Of a DNA stretch of 45,788 nucleotides, positions 34,281-42,970 are shown piece after piece. The stretch lies in NCBI GenBank assembly GCA_903896595.1, contig CAITYL010000396.1, positions 1 through 45,788 of the forward strand, read 5' to 3'. Each line of letters begins with the position of its first letter. Within the stretch, counting starts at the first letter, position 1. Below the pieces are notes generated by a model. It saw only the letters and a program-made list of their open reading frames with translations. It had not been told where the DNA came from and made no database searches. The translations under genes were made by a program, and so were the position numbers. The stretch is from an uncultured Lentisphaerota bacterium. GTDB taxonomy: Bacteria; Verrucomicrobiota; Lentisphaeria; Oligosphaerales; CAITYL01.

Positions 34281-37105
34281 GGCAACGACTCCCAGGCGGC
34301 TTTGTCGCCTTTGAAATAGAGACGCGTCTCGAAGGGCGGCACCTGGAGGGTAAATGCTTTGGCCGCCGGCCACGCTTCGCCGGTAAAAACCTCGTAAAGC
34401 GCGGTGGCGGCGGGCAAGCTTACGTGAATGGGCTTCGGCTGGGCGCCCACATGGAACCCGATAAAGGAGTTGGCAATATAGCTGATTTCCTCCGCGTCTG
34501 TAAAGATGTGGGCGCCCACCTTGGTGGCCAGAAACCGAACAATGCACGGCGGCAAATTGGGCGACGCGGAGTAAACGCTGGTCCAGCCGCCCGGCATTGA
34601 CTTCAGGGCAATGCCGGGCGTGCCATCCGGGCGGCGCGCCAGGATGTCGGCCTTTGGATCGGTGATCGAAAACGCGGGCGCGTACCCTTTTTTACTGGCC
34701 GCCAAATCACACACGTCGTAGTGGCGCAGCGTCCCCATCGGGTAGTCGGCTGCCAGCCCCGCTTGCTTGGCGAACGCCGCAGTCGGCGTCATTTCCCACG
34801 ACGTTGGCGCCGTGCTCATTTTAATCTCAATCCCGGTAAGTTTCCGCAGCTGTTTTTCGGAAAGTTCGCCCGTGTCCGCGTCAACCACGCCATCCGCCCA
34901 TAAGAAAACACCGGCCGCGTGGTTTTTCGCCAGGACTTGATGAATGTTTTTAATGTCTTGCTCTGACAACGCCAGGCAATGAAAAAACACATAAATTTTA
35001 TACGCTTTGGCGGTGGCGAGCTGATCCAAAAAAATCATATCATAAGGCATGCCCGCCCTGGCCCACAAGAAGCGAGGAAAGTCAACGAGCGCAAAACCGC
35101 GGGTGGGTTCTTGGTACACGGTTTCAAAGCCGAGCAGTTGAACGAAATTGTCGGGGGTGACATAAACGAGTTCCGCGCCCGAGCCGCGCTCCAGCGCAGT
35201 CGCTTTCTTGAACACCGTTTCGCACTGCCGCCAAAATGGCAACAAGTTAGGATCGTTATAGTTATAAGACATTTGCCACAGGTAGGGCGACATGCCCATG
35301 ACCAGGGCGTTGGTGAACACCCGTTTCTGTTTGGCAATAGTTTCGGCCAGCGTGGCGGTGGCGCCATACCCCAGATCAGGGCCCCCGTGTGGTCGCACGT
35401 CGTTCTGCAAGTTGAACAGCTTGCCATCCAAGGCCAAGCCCTGGGGCGGGGAGGCCGGAGCCCCGCTGCCATAGTGCCCCAAGCCCCGGCCGGGATAAGG
35501 CTCCCACTGGTCAATGAAATCCAGGTCAGGGCACTGACGGAGACAGTTAATACGTGAATAGGCTAAATCCGAACCCGCCCAGGAGCCCACCAACAGTTCA
35601 CCCGAACGGGCGCCGACCAACGCCCGCCCCTGCGTCGCTTGCTTGATCGTGCGGGCAAAGTCGAGCGTAAAACCATTGATCGCCCAGCTCTGAAAATCAC
35701 GGGTGTCCAACAAGCGCTGGTGTAACTTGGGCTCAATGATCAGGAACTCCTTGCCGCGTGGGTCCGCCCATTTTTCCGGGGTTGTCTCCACCGCCACGGC
35801 GGTCTCAAACGTCACCGTGGCGTCAGCCCAGGCCTGGCGCAGATCCGTGACCTGCGGATATTTCAAACGCAGAAAGTTTTGGAACAACGCTTTGGCCGGC
35901 GGGGTGTTCAAGGAAACCTCGTACGAGCAGTCAAGCGACGGGCCATTAAAGAGGACATACCCGACGACGGCGTCGTTGAAGCGGGGGGTCGCTTGCACAT
36001 GCGCCACCAATTGCCGCAACGCGCGGCGGGTATCCTGTCGCCATTCCGGTGACAGGAAGTCGGGAATGCCCTTGGCAATATCAAGAGATGCCTGGGGATG
36101 CGTCAAGGTCCACCATTTGGCGCCATCGAGATCCACCTTGATGAGAATCTTGAGCTTGGCGTTGGCCCGCAGCAAGCGGTCCAACTGTTCATCCAGCGGC
36201 GCCCAGTCGAAACGGTTGGGGCCCAGCCAAGTGGGGGCATAGGGCAGACCGTAAATGCTTTCCCCCAAACAAAAGGTCATGCGTGTCATCTTGAAGCCGG
36301 TTTTGCCCAGCATATCCTGAAGATCACGGTCAGAGACATTTTGGGGGCAAATGGAATCACAGCCGATGCCGGTGACCGGTTCGCCATCAATGGTAAAGCT
36401 CATGGTGCCGCCAACGTTCTTGACCGCGCTGGCATGCCGCGACGGAGTGGCGAGAATGGCATCCGCATCCAACCGGGTGTCAAGATTACGGCGGATGACG
36501 GTAAACGTCTTCAACTCGACCCGGAACTCACCGGGGCCGCCATGGTTGATTTCCAGCCACACCGCGCAAAGCTTATTCCCACTCTGTTTGGGGGCAATCC
36601 GCAACTCGGCGACGGTGGCGCCGCCGGCCGTGCTGTCTTGAGTGCTGGTTTGAGTGACCTGTACCGTTTCGCCCCCATAAAATTGCAGGGAAAACCGCAC
36701 GGTTGCGGCTTGGCTGAACGGGGAGTATGCGATTCTAATGAGATCGCCGTCTTGAAGGGACAGTTGTTCCGCCAGTCCGGAATAGCCCACCCATCGCCCG
36801 GCCCCGGCCAGGGTCAGCACCCCGGTTTTTTTCGCTTTGTCCGCCTGCCACGTGTAAGCCGGGGCGGCCGGGGTGACCGCTTGCGGTGTCGGCGCGAGCT
36901 CGGAATAATAGAGCTGGCGGCAGGGATAATCGATCCGGGCCTGGCACGGGCAATGCCCGGCCGCGTCCCCGCCTGCGGCAAACAGCGCGGCCAGCGGTTC
37001 ACGCGCCGCGCGACTGCTTTGGGTGGCGTCCCCCGCGGCGATGCCCGGGTGAAGCAAGAACAAAAAAACCGGGGAGGCATACAGAAAAAGCGAGCAGGGA
37101 CGCAT
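34277..37105 (-). CDS. Secreted beta-galactosidase-like (GH-A/GH42-like) protein
   Basis: A 942-residue exported protein: signal peptide [19 protein letters not shown], then a galactose-binding-like beta domain (to about 230) and a TIM barrel ([60 protein letters not shown]). A flavodoxin-like part resembling the GH42 trimerisation domain ([33 protein letters not shown]) and a terminal beta domain follow. The strand-4 segment reads [17 protein letters not shown], where GH42 enzymes have an Asn-Glu acid/base pair, so the catalytic residue is uncertain. Coupled by a 4-bp overlap to the pseudopilin gene. Confidence 0.75.
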   Translation of the reverse strand: MRPCSLFLYASPVFLFLLHPGIAAGDATQSSRAAREPLAALFAAGGDAAGHCPCQARIDYPCRQLYYSELAPTPQAVTPAAPAYTWQADKAKKTGVLTLAGAGRWVGYSGLAEQLSLQDGDLIRIAYSPFSQAATVRFSLQFYGGETVQVTQTSTQDSTAGGATVAELRIAPKQSGNKLCAVWLEINHGGPGEFRVELKTFTVIRRNLDTRLDADAILATPSRHASAVKNVGGTMSFTIDGEPVTGIGCDSICPQNVSDRDLQDMLGKTGFKMTRMTFCLGESIYGLPYAPTWLGPNRFDWAPLDEQLDRLLRANAKLKILIKVDLDGAKWWTLTHPQASLDIAKGIPDFLSPEWRQDTRRALRQLVAHVQATPRFNDAVVGYVLFNGPSLDCSYEVSLNTPPAKALFQNFLRLKYPQVTDLRQAWADATVTFETAVAVETTPEKWADPRGKEFLIIEPKLHQRLLDTRDFQSWAINGFTLDFARTIKQATQGRALVGARSGELLVGSWAGSDLAYSRINCLRQCPDLDFIDQWEPYPGRGLGHYGSGAPASPPQGLALDGKLFNLQNDVRPHGGPDLGYGATATLAETIAKQKRVFTNALVMGMSPYLWQMSYNYNDPNLLPFWRQCETVFKKATALERGSGAELVYVTPDNFVQLLGFETVYQEPTRGFALVDFPRFLWARAGMPYDMIFLDQLATAKAYKIYVFFHCLALSEQDIKNIHQVLAKNHAAGVFLWADGVVDADTGELSEKQLRKLTGIEIKMSTAPTSWEMTPTAAFAKQAGLAADYPMGTLRHYDVCDLAASKKGYAPAFSITDPKADILARRPDGTPGIALKSMPGGWTSVYSASPNLPPCIVRFLATKVGAHIFTDAEEISYIANSFIGFHVGAQPKPIHVSLPAATALYEVFTGEAWPAAKAFTLQVPPFETRLYFKGDKAAWESLP

Positions 37106-37178
37106 GTGAGTTTTTCCCTTGGCGGCGGTTGCAAAACTTCGTTACTACCGGTGACGGTGTCAGGGGTTCGAGGAAAAA

Positions 37179-37198
37179 GGTGGTGCCGTTTTGGAGTT
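37179..37198. repeat. Possible repeat D fragment
   Basis: GGTGGTGCCGTTTTGGAGTT is close to the complement of part of repeat D (12680-12703) but has a gap and mismatches; chance similarity cannot be excluded. Confidence 0.3.
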
Positions 37199-37213
37199 CA
37201 GATTAGGAAGGGC

Positions 37214-37256
37214 ATGAAGACCGCGCGAAGCGTTCGGGCTTCGCGTGAATCTTCAT
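37214..37256 (-). terminator. Hairpin between the PEP-CTERM gene and the next gene
   Basis: ATGAAGA and TCTTCAT, with CGCGAAGC and GCTTCGCG inside, form a strong stem around a six-base loop, 21 bp after the PEP-CTERM stop. No long U-run follows in the transcript direction. It may be a partial terminator or an mRNA-stabilising hairpin that sets a higher level of the PEP-CTERM protein than of downstream genes. Confidence 0.65.
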
Positions 37257-37276
37257 GCTCCCCGTGATGCCTTGAC

Positions 37277-38065
37277 TCAGATGGCGGCGGAACGGCCAGC
37301 CCGGCGGCGGAGCAGCAGCGCGCCCCCCACTGCCAGCAGGCCCAGCATGGCCGGTTCGGGAATCGCCGTTACCGAAACGTCATCGAAGTATGTGACCTCA
37401 CCATACGAGGTATAGAGCGAACTCATCAGATCAATGGCATAGTTGGTCACACCCACCGGCAAGCTCGTGACGTTCAGCGTGTATTGCGTCCATTCGCCGT
37501 TATAGAGATTCCACGCCGACCGAGCGCCCGTCGCAGCGGTATTGCCGCTAGTGAAATCGACGGCAGAATCAAAATTCCAAGCTGAGGGGTTCTTGACCCA
37601 CTTCCCGATGGCGGTGGGGGCTGGGTTGTAAGTGTCACCGGCCCCGTTCCCGTATGTCCAGTAGTAGGCAGCGCCCGCCGCGGCGGTTCTACCGGTGTCT
37701 TCGCGAATGCGCACGAAGCCTTGCGCGTTGGTTAGATCATTCCCGTTCTTGATGTTTCTAACCCAATAGGTCACCGTCAGTCCGGTGACACCCGCTCCCA
37801 CCACAAACGACTGCGAAACCATCGGCGTGGTGCCTTCTGTAGACGGGTTATCAAACGCCAGGCATTGGCTTCCCGTGTGAACCCCGGTGGTGACCGTTGC
37901 CTCCGTCGCGTAATCGTAGCCATTCACATTCCACGACGCCGGCGCCAGGAACGCTCCCCAAGTACCGTCCTCGAAGCCGCCATTGAGAATCAGGCCGGCG
38001 TGGACGCCGCTGGCGACGGCGCAGGTCAGCACCACGATCACTCTCAGCATTTTCTTGGTCAACAT
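37277..38065 (-). CDS. PEP-CTERM sorting-domain exported protein
   Basis: A 262-residue protein with a signal peptide (LRVIVVLTCAVASGVHA), a beta-sandwich-like body starting GLILNGGFEDGTWGAFL (a carbohydrate-binding-like head), and the C-terminal sorting tail AIPEPAMLGLLAVGGALLLR followed by RRAGR. That tail (VPEP-type motif, one membrane helix, Arg cluster) is processed by exosortase, which is not in this window. AAAGGAG lies ahead of the ATG. It follows GH130 and precedes the secreted glycosidase, so it may be a surface glycan-binding protein; that is inferred from context. Confidence 0.88.
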   Translation of the reverse strand: MLTKKMLRVIVVLTCAVASGVHAGLILNGGFEDGTWGAFLAPASWNVNGYDYATEATVTTGVHTGSQCLAFDNPSTEGTTPMVSQSFVVGAGVTGLTVTYWVRNIKNGNDLTNAQGFVRIREDTGRTAAAGAAYYWTYGNGAGDTYNPAPTAIGKWVKNPSAWNFDSAVDFTSGNTAATGARSAWNLYNGEWTQYTLNVTSLPVGVTNYAIDLMSSLYTSYGEVTYFDDVSVTAIPEPAMLGLLAVGGALLLRRRAGRSAAI

Positions 38066-38139
38066 GTTCCTACTCCTTTTGCTTGTCTTTCCGGGCCTGC
38101 CACCGGAACATCCGGCAGCTTCAGAAAATGGATACGACG

Positions 38140-39117
38140 TTACAGCCGATGGTGTTCAAGATACGCAATGACCTCATTAACTTCACCAAAACAGAGACCG
38201 ACACGGGTATCGGCACACCCATAATAAATGGCCAGCCGCCCCGTCGCGCTGTCCGCCAGCGCGGCGCATGGAAACACCACATTGGGCACCAAGCCGCTGG
38301 TTTCGTAATCAGTTTCCGGAGTAAATAGATACGCCTTGGTGCGGACGATCACTTTCCAGGGCTGATCGAGATCGAGCAGGGCCGCGCCGAAGCTGTAGAC
38401 GAAACCGTTGCAGGTGGTGACGACGCCGTGATATAACATCAACCAGCCGGCGGTGGTTTCGATCGGCACGGGCCCTGGCCCGATTTTGGTGGATTGCCAG
38501 CCGGCCGTGCGGCCCATGACGTGGCGGTGTCTACCCCAGTACTCCAGATCAGGGCTCTGGCTAAGGAAGATGTCACCAAACGGGGTGTGGCCCCAGTCGC
38601 TGGGACGGCTGAGCATCATGTAGTTACCGTTGATCTTGCGGGGAAAAAAGACGCCGTTGCGGTTGCTGGGAAGCAAGGCGTTTTCCAGTTGGGTAAAGGT
38701 GTGAAAATCGTCGGTGACCGCAACGCCAATGGTGGGCCCGTGATAATCATTGCACCAGGTGACGTAATAGCGGCCGTCGATTTCACAGACACGGGGGTCA
38801 TACTGGGTATCGGAATCCTCGGTCTGGGGATTGGCGAACACGAACCTGATTTTTTCCGGGGCGATCTTCCAGTGAATGCCATCCTCGCTGAAGCCGGCGT
38901 GAAGTTCGCTGTACCCGGTGCGGTTATCGCAGCGGAAAACGCCAGCAAAACCATCTTTAAACGGGACGGCGGCACTGTTGGAGATCGTGTGCGAGGTTGG
39001 GATCGCATGGCGTCCAATGATCGGGTTCTGCTGATAACGCCAGATCGTTTCAGTAGAACCAACGGGTTTTTCCTGCCACGGGAGGTGGGGAAGAGCTTTG
39101 CCAATGATTTTAACCAT
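38140..39117 (-). CDS. GH130-family glycoside phosphorylase
   Basis: A five-bladed propeller enzyme of 325 residues. [77 protein letters not shown] and [13 protein letters not shown] [15 protein letters not shown] follow the GH130 order, with the family's basic and His residues for phosphate. GH130 members cleave beta-mannosidic links by phosphorolysis, giving mannose-1-phosphate (some are hydrolases). No signal peptide, so it acts on imported oligosaccharide. It follows the LacI gene by 36 bp on the same strand, which makes it the first enzyme gene of the locus. Confidence 0.88.
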   Translation of the reverse strand: MVKIIGKALPHLPWQEKPVGSTETIWRYQQNPIIGRHAIPTSHTISNSAAVPFKDGFAGVFRCDNRTGYSELHAGFSEDGIHWKIAPEKIRFVFANPQTEDSDTQYDPRVCEIDGRYYVTWCNDYHGPTIGVAVTDDFHTFTQLENALLPSNRNGVFFPRKINGNYMMLSRPSDWGHTPFGDIFLSQSPDLEYWGRHRHVMGRTAGWQSTKIGPGPVPIETTAGWLMLYHGVVTTCNGFVYSFGAALLDLDQPWKVIVRTKAYLFTPETDYETSGLVPNVVFPCAALADSATGRLAIYYGCADTRVGLCFGEVNEVIAYLEHHRL

Positions 39118-39153
39118 GATGCATTTCTTTATGGTGGAGCGAAACCGAGGTGC

Positions 39154-40185
39154 TCAGACTACCCCACTGGATTGACGGACAACCAAGTCACCGGCAAAAC
39201 GTTCGTAAACCGGCAGACAGTACGGATCGGCTTGTTTGATGAGATGCATCACCATGTCCACGGCGCGGCGGCACATTTTTTCCGTCCCGCGCTGCAGTGA
39301 GGTCAGGGGCGGCAGGGTATATGGTGCCATGACATGGTTGGAAATCCCTGCCATGGCGATGTCTTGCGGGAGGCGCAGGCCTTTGGTGTGGATCACCGAC
39401 ATCATTTTAATGGCCAGCATGTCGGTGTAGGCCAAAATGGCGTCGGGCCGATCCTGGCGGTCGAGCAGCATCGCCACCGTGTCCGGCCAAAACGTCTTGG
39501 TTTCATCGGTGCTGACGGCGCCGCATTGCACGACCAGGGAGTCGTCGTAGGCGAGGCTGGCTTGTGCCAGCGCGGTTTTATAGCCCTGATGCATTTGCAT
39601 GAGACAGTGATCCCACTCATGAAGCCCGATATGGGCAAAGGCAATCCGCCGGTGTCCCAGCCCCAGCAGATGGCGCATCATCGTCTGGACATCGGCCGCG
39701 TCATCTGTCGTGACGCGCGGTAGGCGTGCGTCGGGCGTGTGATGATCCACAAAAACCAGCGGGATGTCGTGTTTCAATGGCGCCAGCAGATGTTCATACT
39801 CTTCATGCTCGCGCTTGACCATGGGCAGAACGATGATGCCCTCCACGCCGCGCCGCATCAGCATGTCAATGTCCTGCCGCTCGATCGTCAGGTCGTGATT
39901 GGTCACGCAGGCGATCATATTGTAGCCAAATTGGCGCAAATGACTCTCGAGTTCCGCCAACACCCCGGAGTAGGCGGCGGAGGGCAGAAGCACGCCCACC
40001 AGCGAGGTTTTGCGTCCCAGCAAGTTTTGGGCAATCATTGATGGCCGGTAACCCAAGTCATCGGCGATCTGCCGGATTTGTTCTTTGCGGCGCTGACTAA
40101 CCTTGGGGTGGTCATTGAGCGCCATGGAGACCATGGCGTTGGACACCCCAGCCTTGCCGGCCACATCGTTTATGGTAACTAACAT
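39154..40185 (-). CDS. LacI-family transcriptional regulator
   Basis: The N-terminal helix-turn-helix and hinge helix are typical: MLVTINDVAGKAGVSNAMVS, then MALNDHPKVSQRRKEQIRQI, then GYRPSMIAQNLLGRKTSLVG. A periplasmic-binding-protein-like sensor follows (VEGIIVLPMVKREHEEYEHL, GLGHRRIAFAHIG, PDAILAYTDMLAIKMM, IAMAGISNHVMAPYTLPPLT). ATG 40185 gives 343 residues and has GAAAGG nine bases upstream. Starts at 40206 or 40266 would lie in the promoter. The gene heads the glycan locus and is divergent from the radical SAM gene, so it most likely controls the genes at 23760-39117 in response to a released sugar. Confidence 0.93.
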   Translation of the reverse strand: MLVTINDVAGKAGVSNAMVSMALNDHPKVSQRRKEQIRQIADDLGYRPSMIAQNLLGRKTSLVGVLLPSAAYSGVLAELESHLRQFGYNMIACVTNHDLTIERQDIDMLMRRGVEGIIVLPMVKREHEEYEHLLAPLKHDIPLVFVDHHTPDARLPRVTTDDAADVQTMMRHLLGLGHRRIAFAHIGLHEWDHCLMQMHQGYKTALAQASLAYDDSLVVQCGAVSTDETKTFWPDTVAMLLDRQDRPDAILAYTDMLAIKMMSVIHTKGLRLPQDIAMAGISNHVMAPYTLPPLTSLQRGTEKMCRRAVDMVMHLIKQADPYCLPVYERFAGDLVVRQSSGVV

Positions 40186-40207
40186 TGTCTGAAACCTTTC
40201 AACCATT

Positions 40208-40235
40208 AGTTTAACCCTTTCAAAAAAAATAGCAA
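40208..40235 (-). promoter_or_regulatory. Possible sigma-70-type promoter of the LacI gene
   Basis: On the minus strand TTGCTA (40235-40230) and TAAACT (40213-40208) are spaced 16 bp apart. A start near 40201 would leave a leader of about 16 bases with the GAAAGG ribosome site. Both boxes match the consensus at four of six positions. No clear LacI-type palindromic operator was found nearby. Confidence 0.3.
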
Positions 40236-40314
40236 GTCGTTCGGAAGAAAAGTGTGCAAACGACACGACCTCCGCCTGGTTGTGGAATTTTAATAGGAAT
40301 ATATATTAGTCATT

Positions 40315-41706
40315 ATGGATCTCGCCAGCAAAATCGCCATTCTCGGCGAAGCCGCCCGCTATGACGCCTCCTGCGCGTCCAGCGGCACGCGGCGGGAAGC
40401 GCCCGCCGGCGGCATGGGCGGCGCGGCCATGGGCGGCATCTGCCACAGTTGGGCCGATGACGGCCGCTGTATCTCCCTGCTCAAGATTCTGCTGACCAAT
40501 TATTGCGAGTACGACTGCGCCTACTGCATCAACCGCCGCAGCAACGACCTTCCCCGCGCTGCCTTTACCGTCGAAGAAGTGGTCACCCTTACCCTTGAGT
40601 TTTACAAGCGCAATTACATCGAAGGGCTGTTTCTCTCGTCGGGCGTCACCGGCGGCCCCGACGCCACCATGGAACGCCTGACGCGGGTGGCTGAAACCCT
40701 GCGGACCCAGCACCGCTTCGCCGGCTACATCCACTTAAAAGCCATTCCCGGCGCCAGTCCCGACCTGCTGCGCCGGGCCGGCCGGTTCGCCGACCGGCTC
40801 AGCGTCAACATCGAACTCCCCTCGGGCGCCTCCCTGCAACGGCTGGCCCCGGACAAAAATCGCGACGGCATTCTCCAGCCCATGGGGCTCATCGGCCGCG
40901 GCATCACCGAGAGCCGGGCCGAACGCCGCCAGTCCCGCACCGCGCCACGCTTCGCACCCGCCGGCCAAAGCACCCAGCTCATCGTCGGCGCCAGCCCCGA
41001 GAATGACCGGCATATCCTGCACCTGGCCGCTTCGCTCTACAGCCATTTCGACCTGAAGCGCGTCTACTATTCGGCGTTCCTGCCCGCCGGCAATCCCAGC
41101 CTGCTGCCCGCCCTTACCACCCCGCCACTGCGCCGCGAGCATCGCCTGTACCAAGCCGACTGGCTGATGCGCTTCTACGGCTTTGCCGCCGACGAATTGC
41201 TCGACGACCAGCATCCGCAATTGGATGAAACCCTCGACCCCAAGGCGGCCTGGGCCCTGCGTCATCCCCAGTTTTTTCCGGTGGACCTGAACCGCGCCGA
41301 ACTGGGCATCCTGCTGCGCGTGCCGGGCATCGGCCCGACCTCGGCCCGGCGCATCGTCAGCAGCCGGCGCTTCGCTTCGGTGCGTTTTGAGGATTTGGCC
41401 AAGCTGGGCGTGGTCCTGCGCCGGGCCCGCTACTTCATTGCCTGTCCCGGCCAGCCCGCGGAGATCGTGGTTGCCGCCCAGTCGCCGGAACGCGTCCACC
41501 GCCTGCTGGCCGCCAACGATCCGGCCGGCAACACCCCCTATCCCACGTCTGTGCCGGACGACGGCATGATGGTGGCCGATGCCCCCGGCCTGCCCGTCCA
41601 GCCCTGGCTGCTGCCGCCCGAACCGGCGCCGCCCCTTCCGCTCCCCGCCGGCAAGATCCCCACCCCCGAACTCGCCTGGGGCGCCGCCACCGCAGTTCCA
41701 ACGTAA
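40315..41706 (+). CDS. Putative DNA modification/repair radical SAM protein (TIGR03916 type)
   Basis: A radical SAM enzyme of 463 residues. NYCEYDCAYCINRR has a CxxxCxxC cluster motif (Cys 64, 68, 71). LEFYKRNYIEGLFLSSGVTG and SVNIELPSGASLQRLAPDKN are typical of this spore-photoproduct-lyase-like family. At about 324-350 DLNRAELGILLRVPGIGPTS plus ARRIVSSRR forms a helix-hairpin-helix, a DNA-binding element. The C-terminal 50 residues are proline-rich (LLPPEPAPPLPLPAGK) and unusual. The ATG has no close Shine-Dalgarno; TATATT lies only about 10 bases upstream, so a leaderless message is possible. It is followed by its usual partner gene. Confidence 0.9.
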   Translation: MDLASKIAILGEAARYDASCASSGTRREAPAGGMGGAAMGGICHSWADDGRCISLLKILLTNYCEYDCAYCINRRSNDLPRAAFTVEEVVTLTLEFYKRNYIEGLFLSSGVTGGPDATMERLTRVAETLRTQHRFAGYIHLKAIPGASPDLLRRAGRFADRLSVNIELPSGASLQRLAPDKNRDGILQPMGLIGRGITESRAERRQSRTAPRFAPAGQSTQLIVGASPENDRHILHLAASLYSHFDLKRVYYSAFLPAGNPSLLPALTTPPLRREHRLYQADWLMRFYGFAADELLDDQHPQLDETLDPKAAWALRHPQFFPVDLNRAELGILLRVPGIGPTSARRIVSSRRFASVRFEDLAKLGVVLRRARYFIACPGQPAEIVVAAQSPERVHRLLAANDPAGNTPYPTSVPDDGMMVADAPGLPVQPWLLPPEPAPPLPLPAGKIPTPELAWGAATAVPT

Positions 41707-41829
41707 CCACCAACCGCACCAATCAGAAAGCAGTATTAAAGCGGTGTCAAGCCACCGCCACTCCAGGGATTCCGGCGGTGGCCGGAATCGGTAAAACACA
41801 GTTATAGCGGCTTTCAAAAGTCAGATTTT

Positions 41830-41915
41830 TAACAGAAGGACGCAAAGATCGCGAAGGTGTGATTGGAACTTGTGAATGTGTAGAGCATTCTTTGCGGTCT
41901 TCGCGATCTTCTGTT
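41830..41915. repeat. Family C hairpin repeat, copy 3
   Basis: AACAGAAGGACGCAAAGATC plus GCGAAGG and the facing TTTGCGGTCTTCGCGATCTT plus CTGTT form a long imperfect hairpin. It lies between the radical SAM gene and its partner, splitting what is a tight pair in other genomes. Confidence 0.85.
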
Positions 41916-41955
41916 TAAAGCGGCAAAGGAATTGCCGCACTCCAAGAACGGTGCC
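41916..41955. repeat. Repeat D, copy 2
   Basis: AAAGCGGCAAAGGAATTGCC with GCACTCCAAGAACGGTGCC, nearly identical to 12659-12704. It directly follows the family C hairpin and ends about 30 bases before the start of the next gene. Confidence 0.8.
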
Positions 41956-41986
41956 ATCTTGATCTGGACTTTTGAAAACGGCCCTT

Positions 41987-42775
41987 ATGTCATCAATATT
42001 CTCATCATCTCCCACCCTGTTCCTGGCCGACGGCAGCCTGGACGGCTTTCTCTGCGCCGTTGCCGCCGCCGTGGAGGCCTGCCCGGACCCCGAGGCAGGC
42101 GCCGGCCGGGTGATGGTGGCCGGTGACCGCGATGCCGCTCCCGGCCTGTTTGAGACCCCCCTGCGCGTCCCCGCCGATCCCGACCGCGCCACTGCCTTTT
42201 TTGACCGGCTTCGCGACCATGCCACGGCCGCCGTCGCCCGGCGCCTGATTCACCTGTGGAGCGCCGAAGTTCCGGCCCTGGCCGAGGTTGCCCGCGCCTA
42301 TGCCGCCCTCGCCTTCCATCACGGCCCGCGGGTGGACCAGTTCCATGCGCACCCGATCGTGCACCAGGCGCTGCTGGCCAGTCAGCGCGTCACCGGCGAA
42401 ATCCACCGGCTGAAGGGACTGCTGCGTTTCCGCGCCTTGGCTGACGGCTCGCTTTACGGTCCAGTCGCGCCCGACGCCAATAGCGTGGTCTGCCTGGGTG
42501 GGCATTTCCAGGCGCGCCTGCCCAACGAGCGCTGGCTGATCCACGATACCCGCCGCGGCCTCGCGGTGTGGTGGGACGGCCGGTGCCTGGACACCGGCGA
42601 ACTGGCCGCCGCCGCGGCCCCGCCCGTCACCGCCGCCGAAGCCGCCATCCAGGAATGGTGGCGCGGCTACTACGCCGCCATCGCCATTCCCGAACGCCGC
42701 AACCCCGTCCTCCAGCGCCGCTGCATGCCCCGCCGCTACTGGCGCTGGCTCATCGAATCCCCCGGCGGAGAGTGA
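41987..42775 (+). CDS. Putative DNA metabolism protein (TIGR03915/DUF4130 type), radical SAM partner
   Basis: Members of this family pair with the TIGR03916 radical SAM protein and are sometimes fused to a uracil-DNA-glycosylase domain; the joint reaction is not established. The 262-residue protein starts LFLADGSLDGFLCAVAAAVE. In the second half VTGEIHRLKGLLRFRALADG, YGPVAPDANSVVCLGGHFQA and WLIHDTRRGLAVWW are the DUF4130 signature. It ends WWRGYYAAIAIPERRNPVLQ. There is no glycosylase domain. ATG 41987 is chosen over TTG 41972. The upstream leader consists of repeats C and D. Confidence 0.88.
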   Translation: MSSIFSSSPTLFLADGSLDGFLCAVAAAVEACPDPEAGAGRVMVAGDRDAAPGLFETPLRVPADPDRATAFFDRLRDHATAAVARRLIHLWSAEVPALAEVARAYAALAFHHGPRVDQFHAHPIVHQALLASQRVTGEIHRLKGLLRFRALADGSLYGPVAPDANSVVCLGGHFQARLPNERWLIHDTRRGLAVWWDGRCLDTGELAAAAAPPVTAAEAAIQEWWRGYYAAIAIPERRNPVLQRRCMPRRYWRWLIESPGGE

Positions 42776-42820
42776 TTTTTTGGCAATGCCCAACCCGGCA
42801 CAACGGAAACCAATTATCTT

Positions 42821-42917
42821 CACCACAGAGGTCACAGAGAACACAGAGCAAGGGAAATGCATGGTGCTGAACACCGCTGTTTCCCCTCGTCACTTAGGTC
42901 CTTTAGGTCCTTTTTTC
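42821..42917. repeat. Family C tandem units and a TTAGGTCCT tandem repeat
   Basis: CACCACAGAGGTCACAGAGA plus ACACAGAGCAAGGG (42821-42851) is a run of family C units. After 40 bases comes TTAGGTCCTTTAGGTCCTTT (from 42894), an 8-9-base tandem repeat. The two fill the gap before aspA, whose ATG has no clear ribosome site. Confidence 0.65.
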
Positions 42918-42970
42918 CCTCCAGTCCATCCACCGCCCACAAACGTCCAACCTTTGGCTATAGTGACGAC

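Noticed and set aside
33591..34547. Pseudopilin starting 89 codons earlier
   Set aside because: That frame overlaps the glycosidase gene and would bury the prepilin leader; the start at 34280 gives a normal short leader and the ATGA overlap.
23760..40185. A Bacteroidetes-type polysaccharide utilisation locus
   Set aside because: No SusC- or SusD-like protein, TonB-box plug or hybrid two-component regulator lies in the cluster; control is by a LacI protein.
40735..41817. 360-codon open frame opposite the radical SAM gene
   Set aside because: It overlaps the CxxxCxxC-bearing gene's codons in mirror frame and has Gly/Gln-rich composition typical of a shadow.
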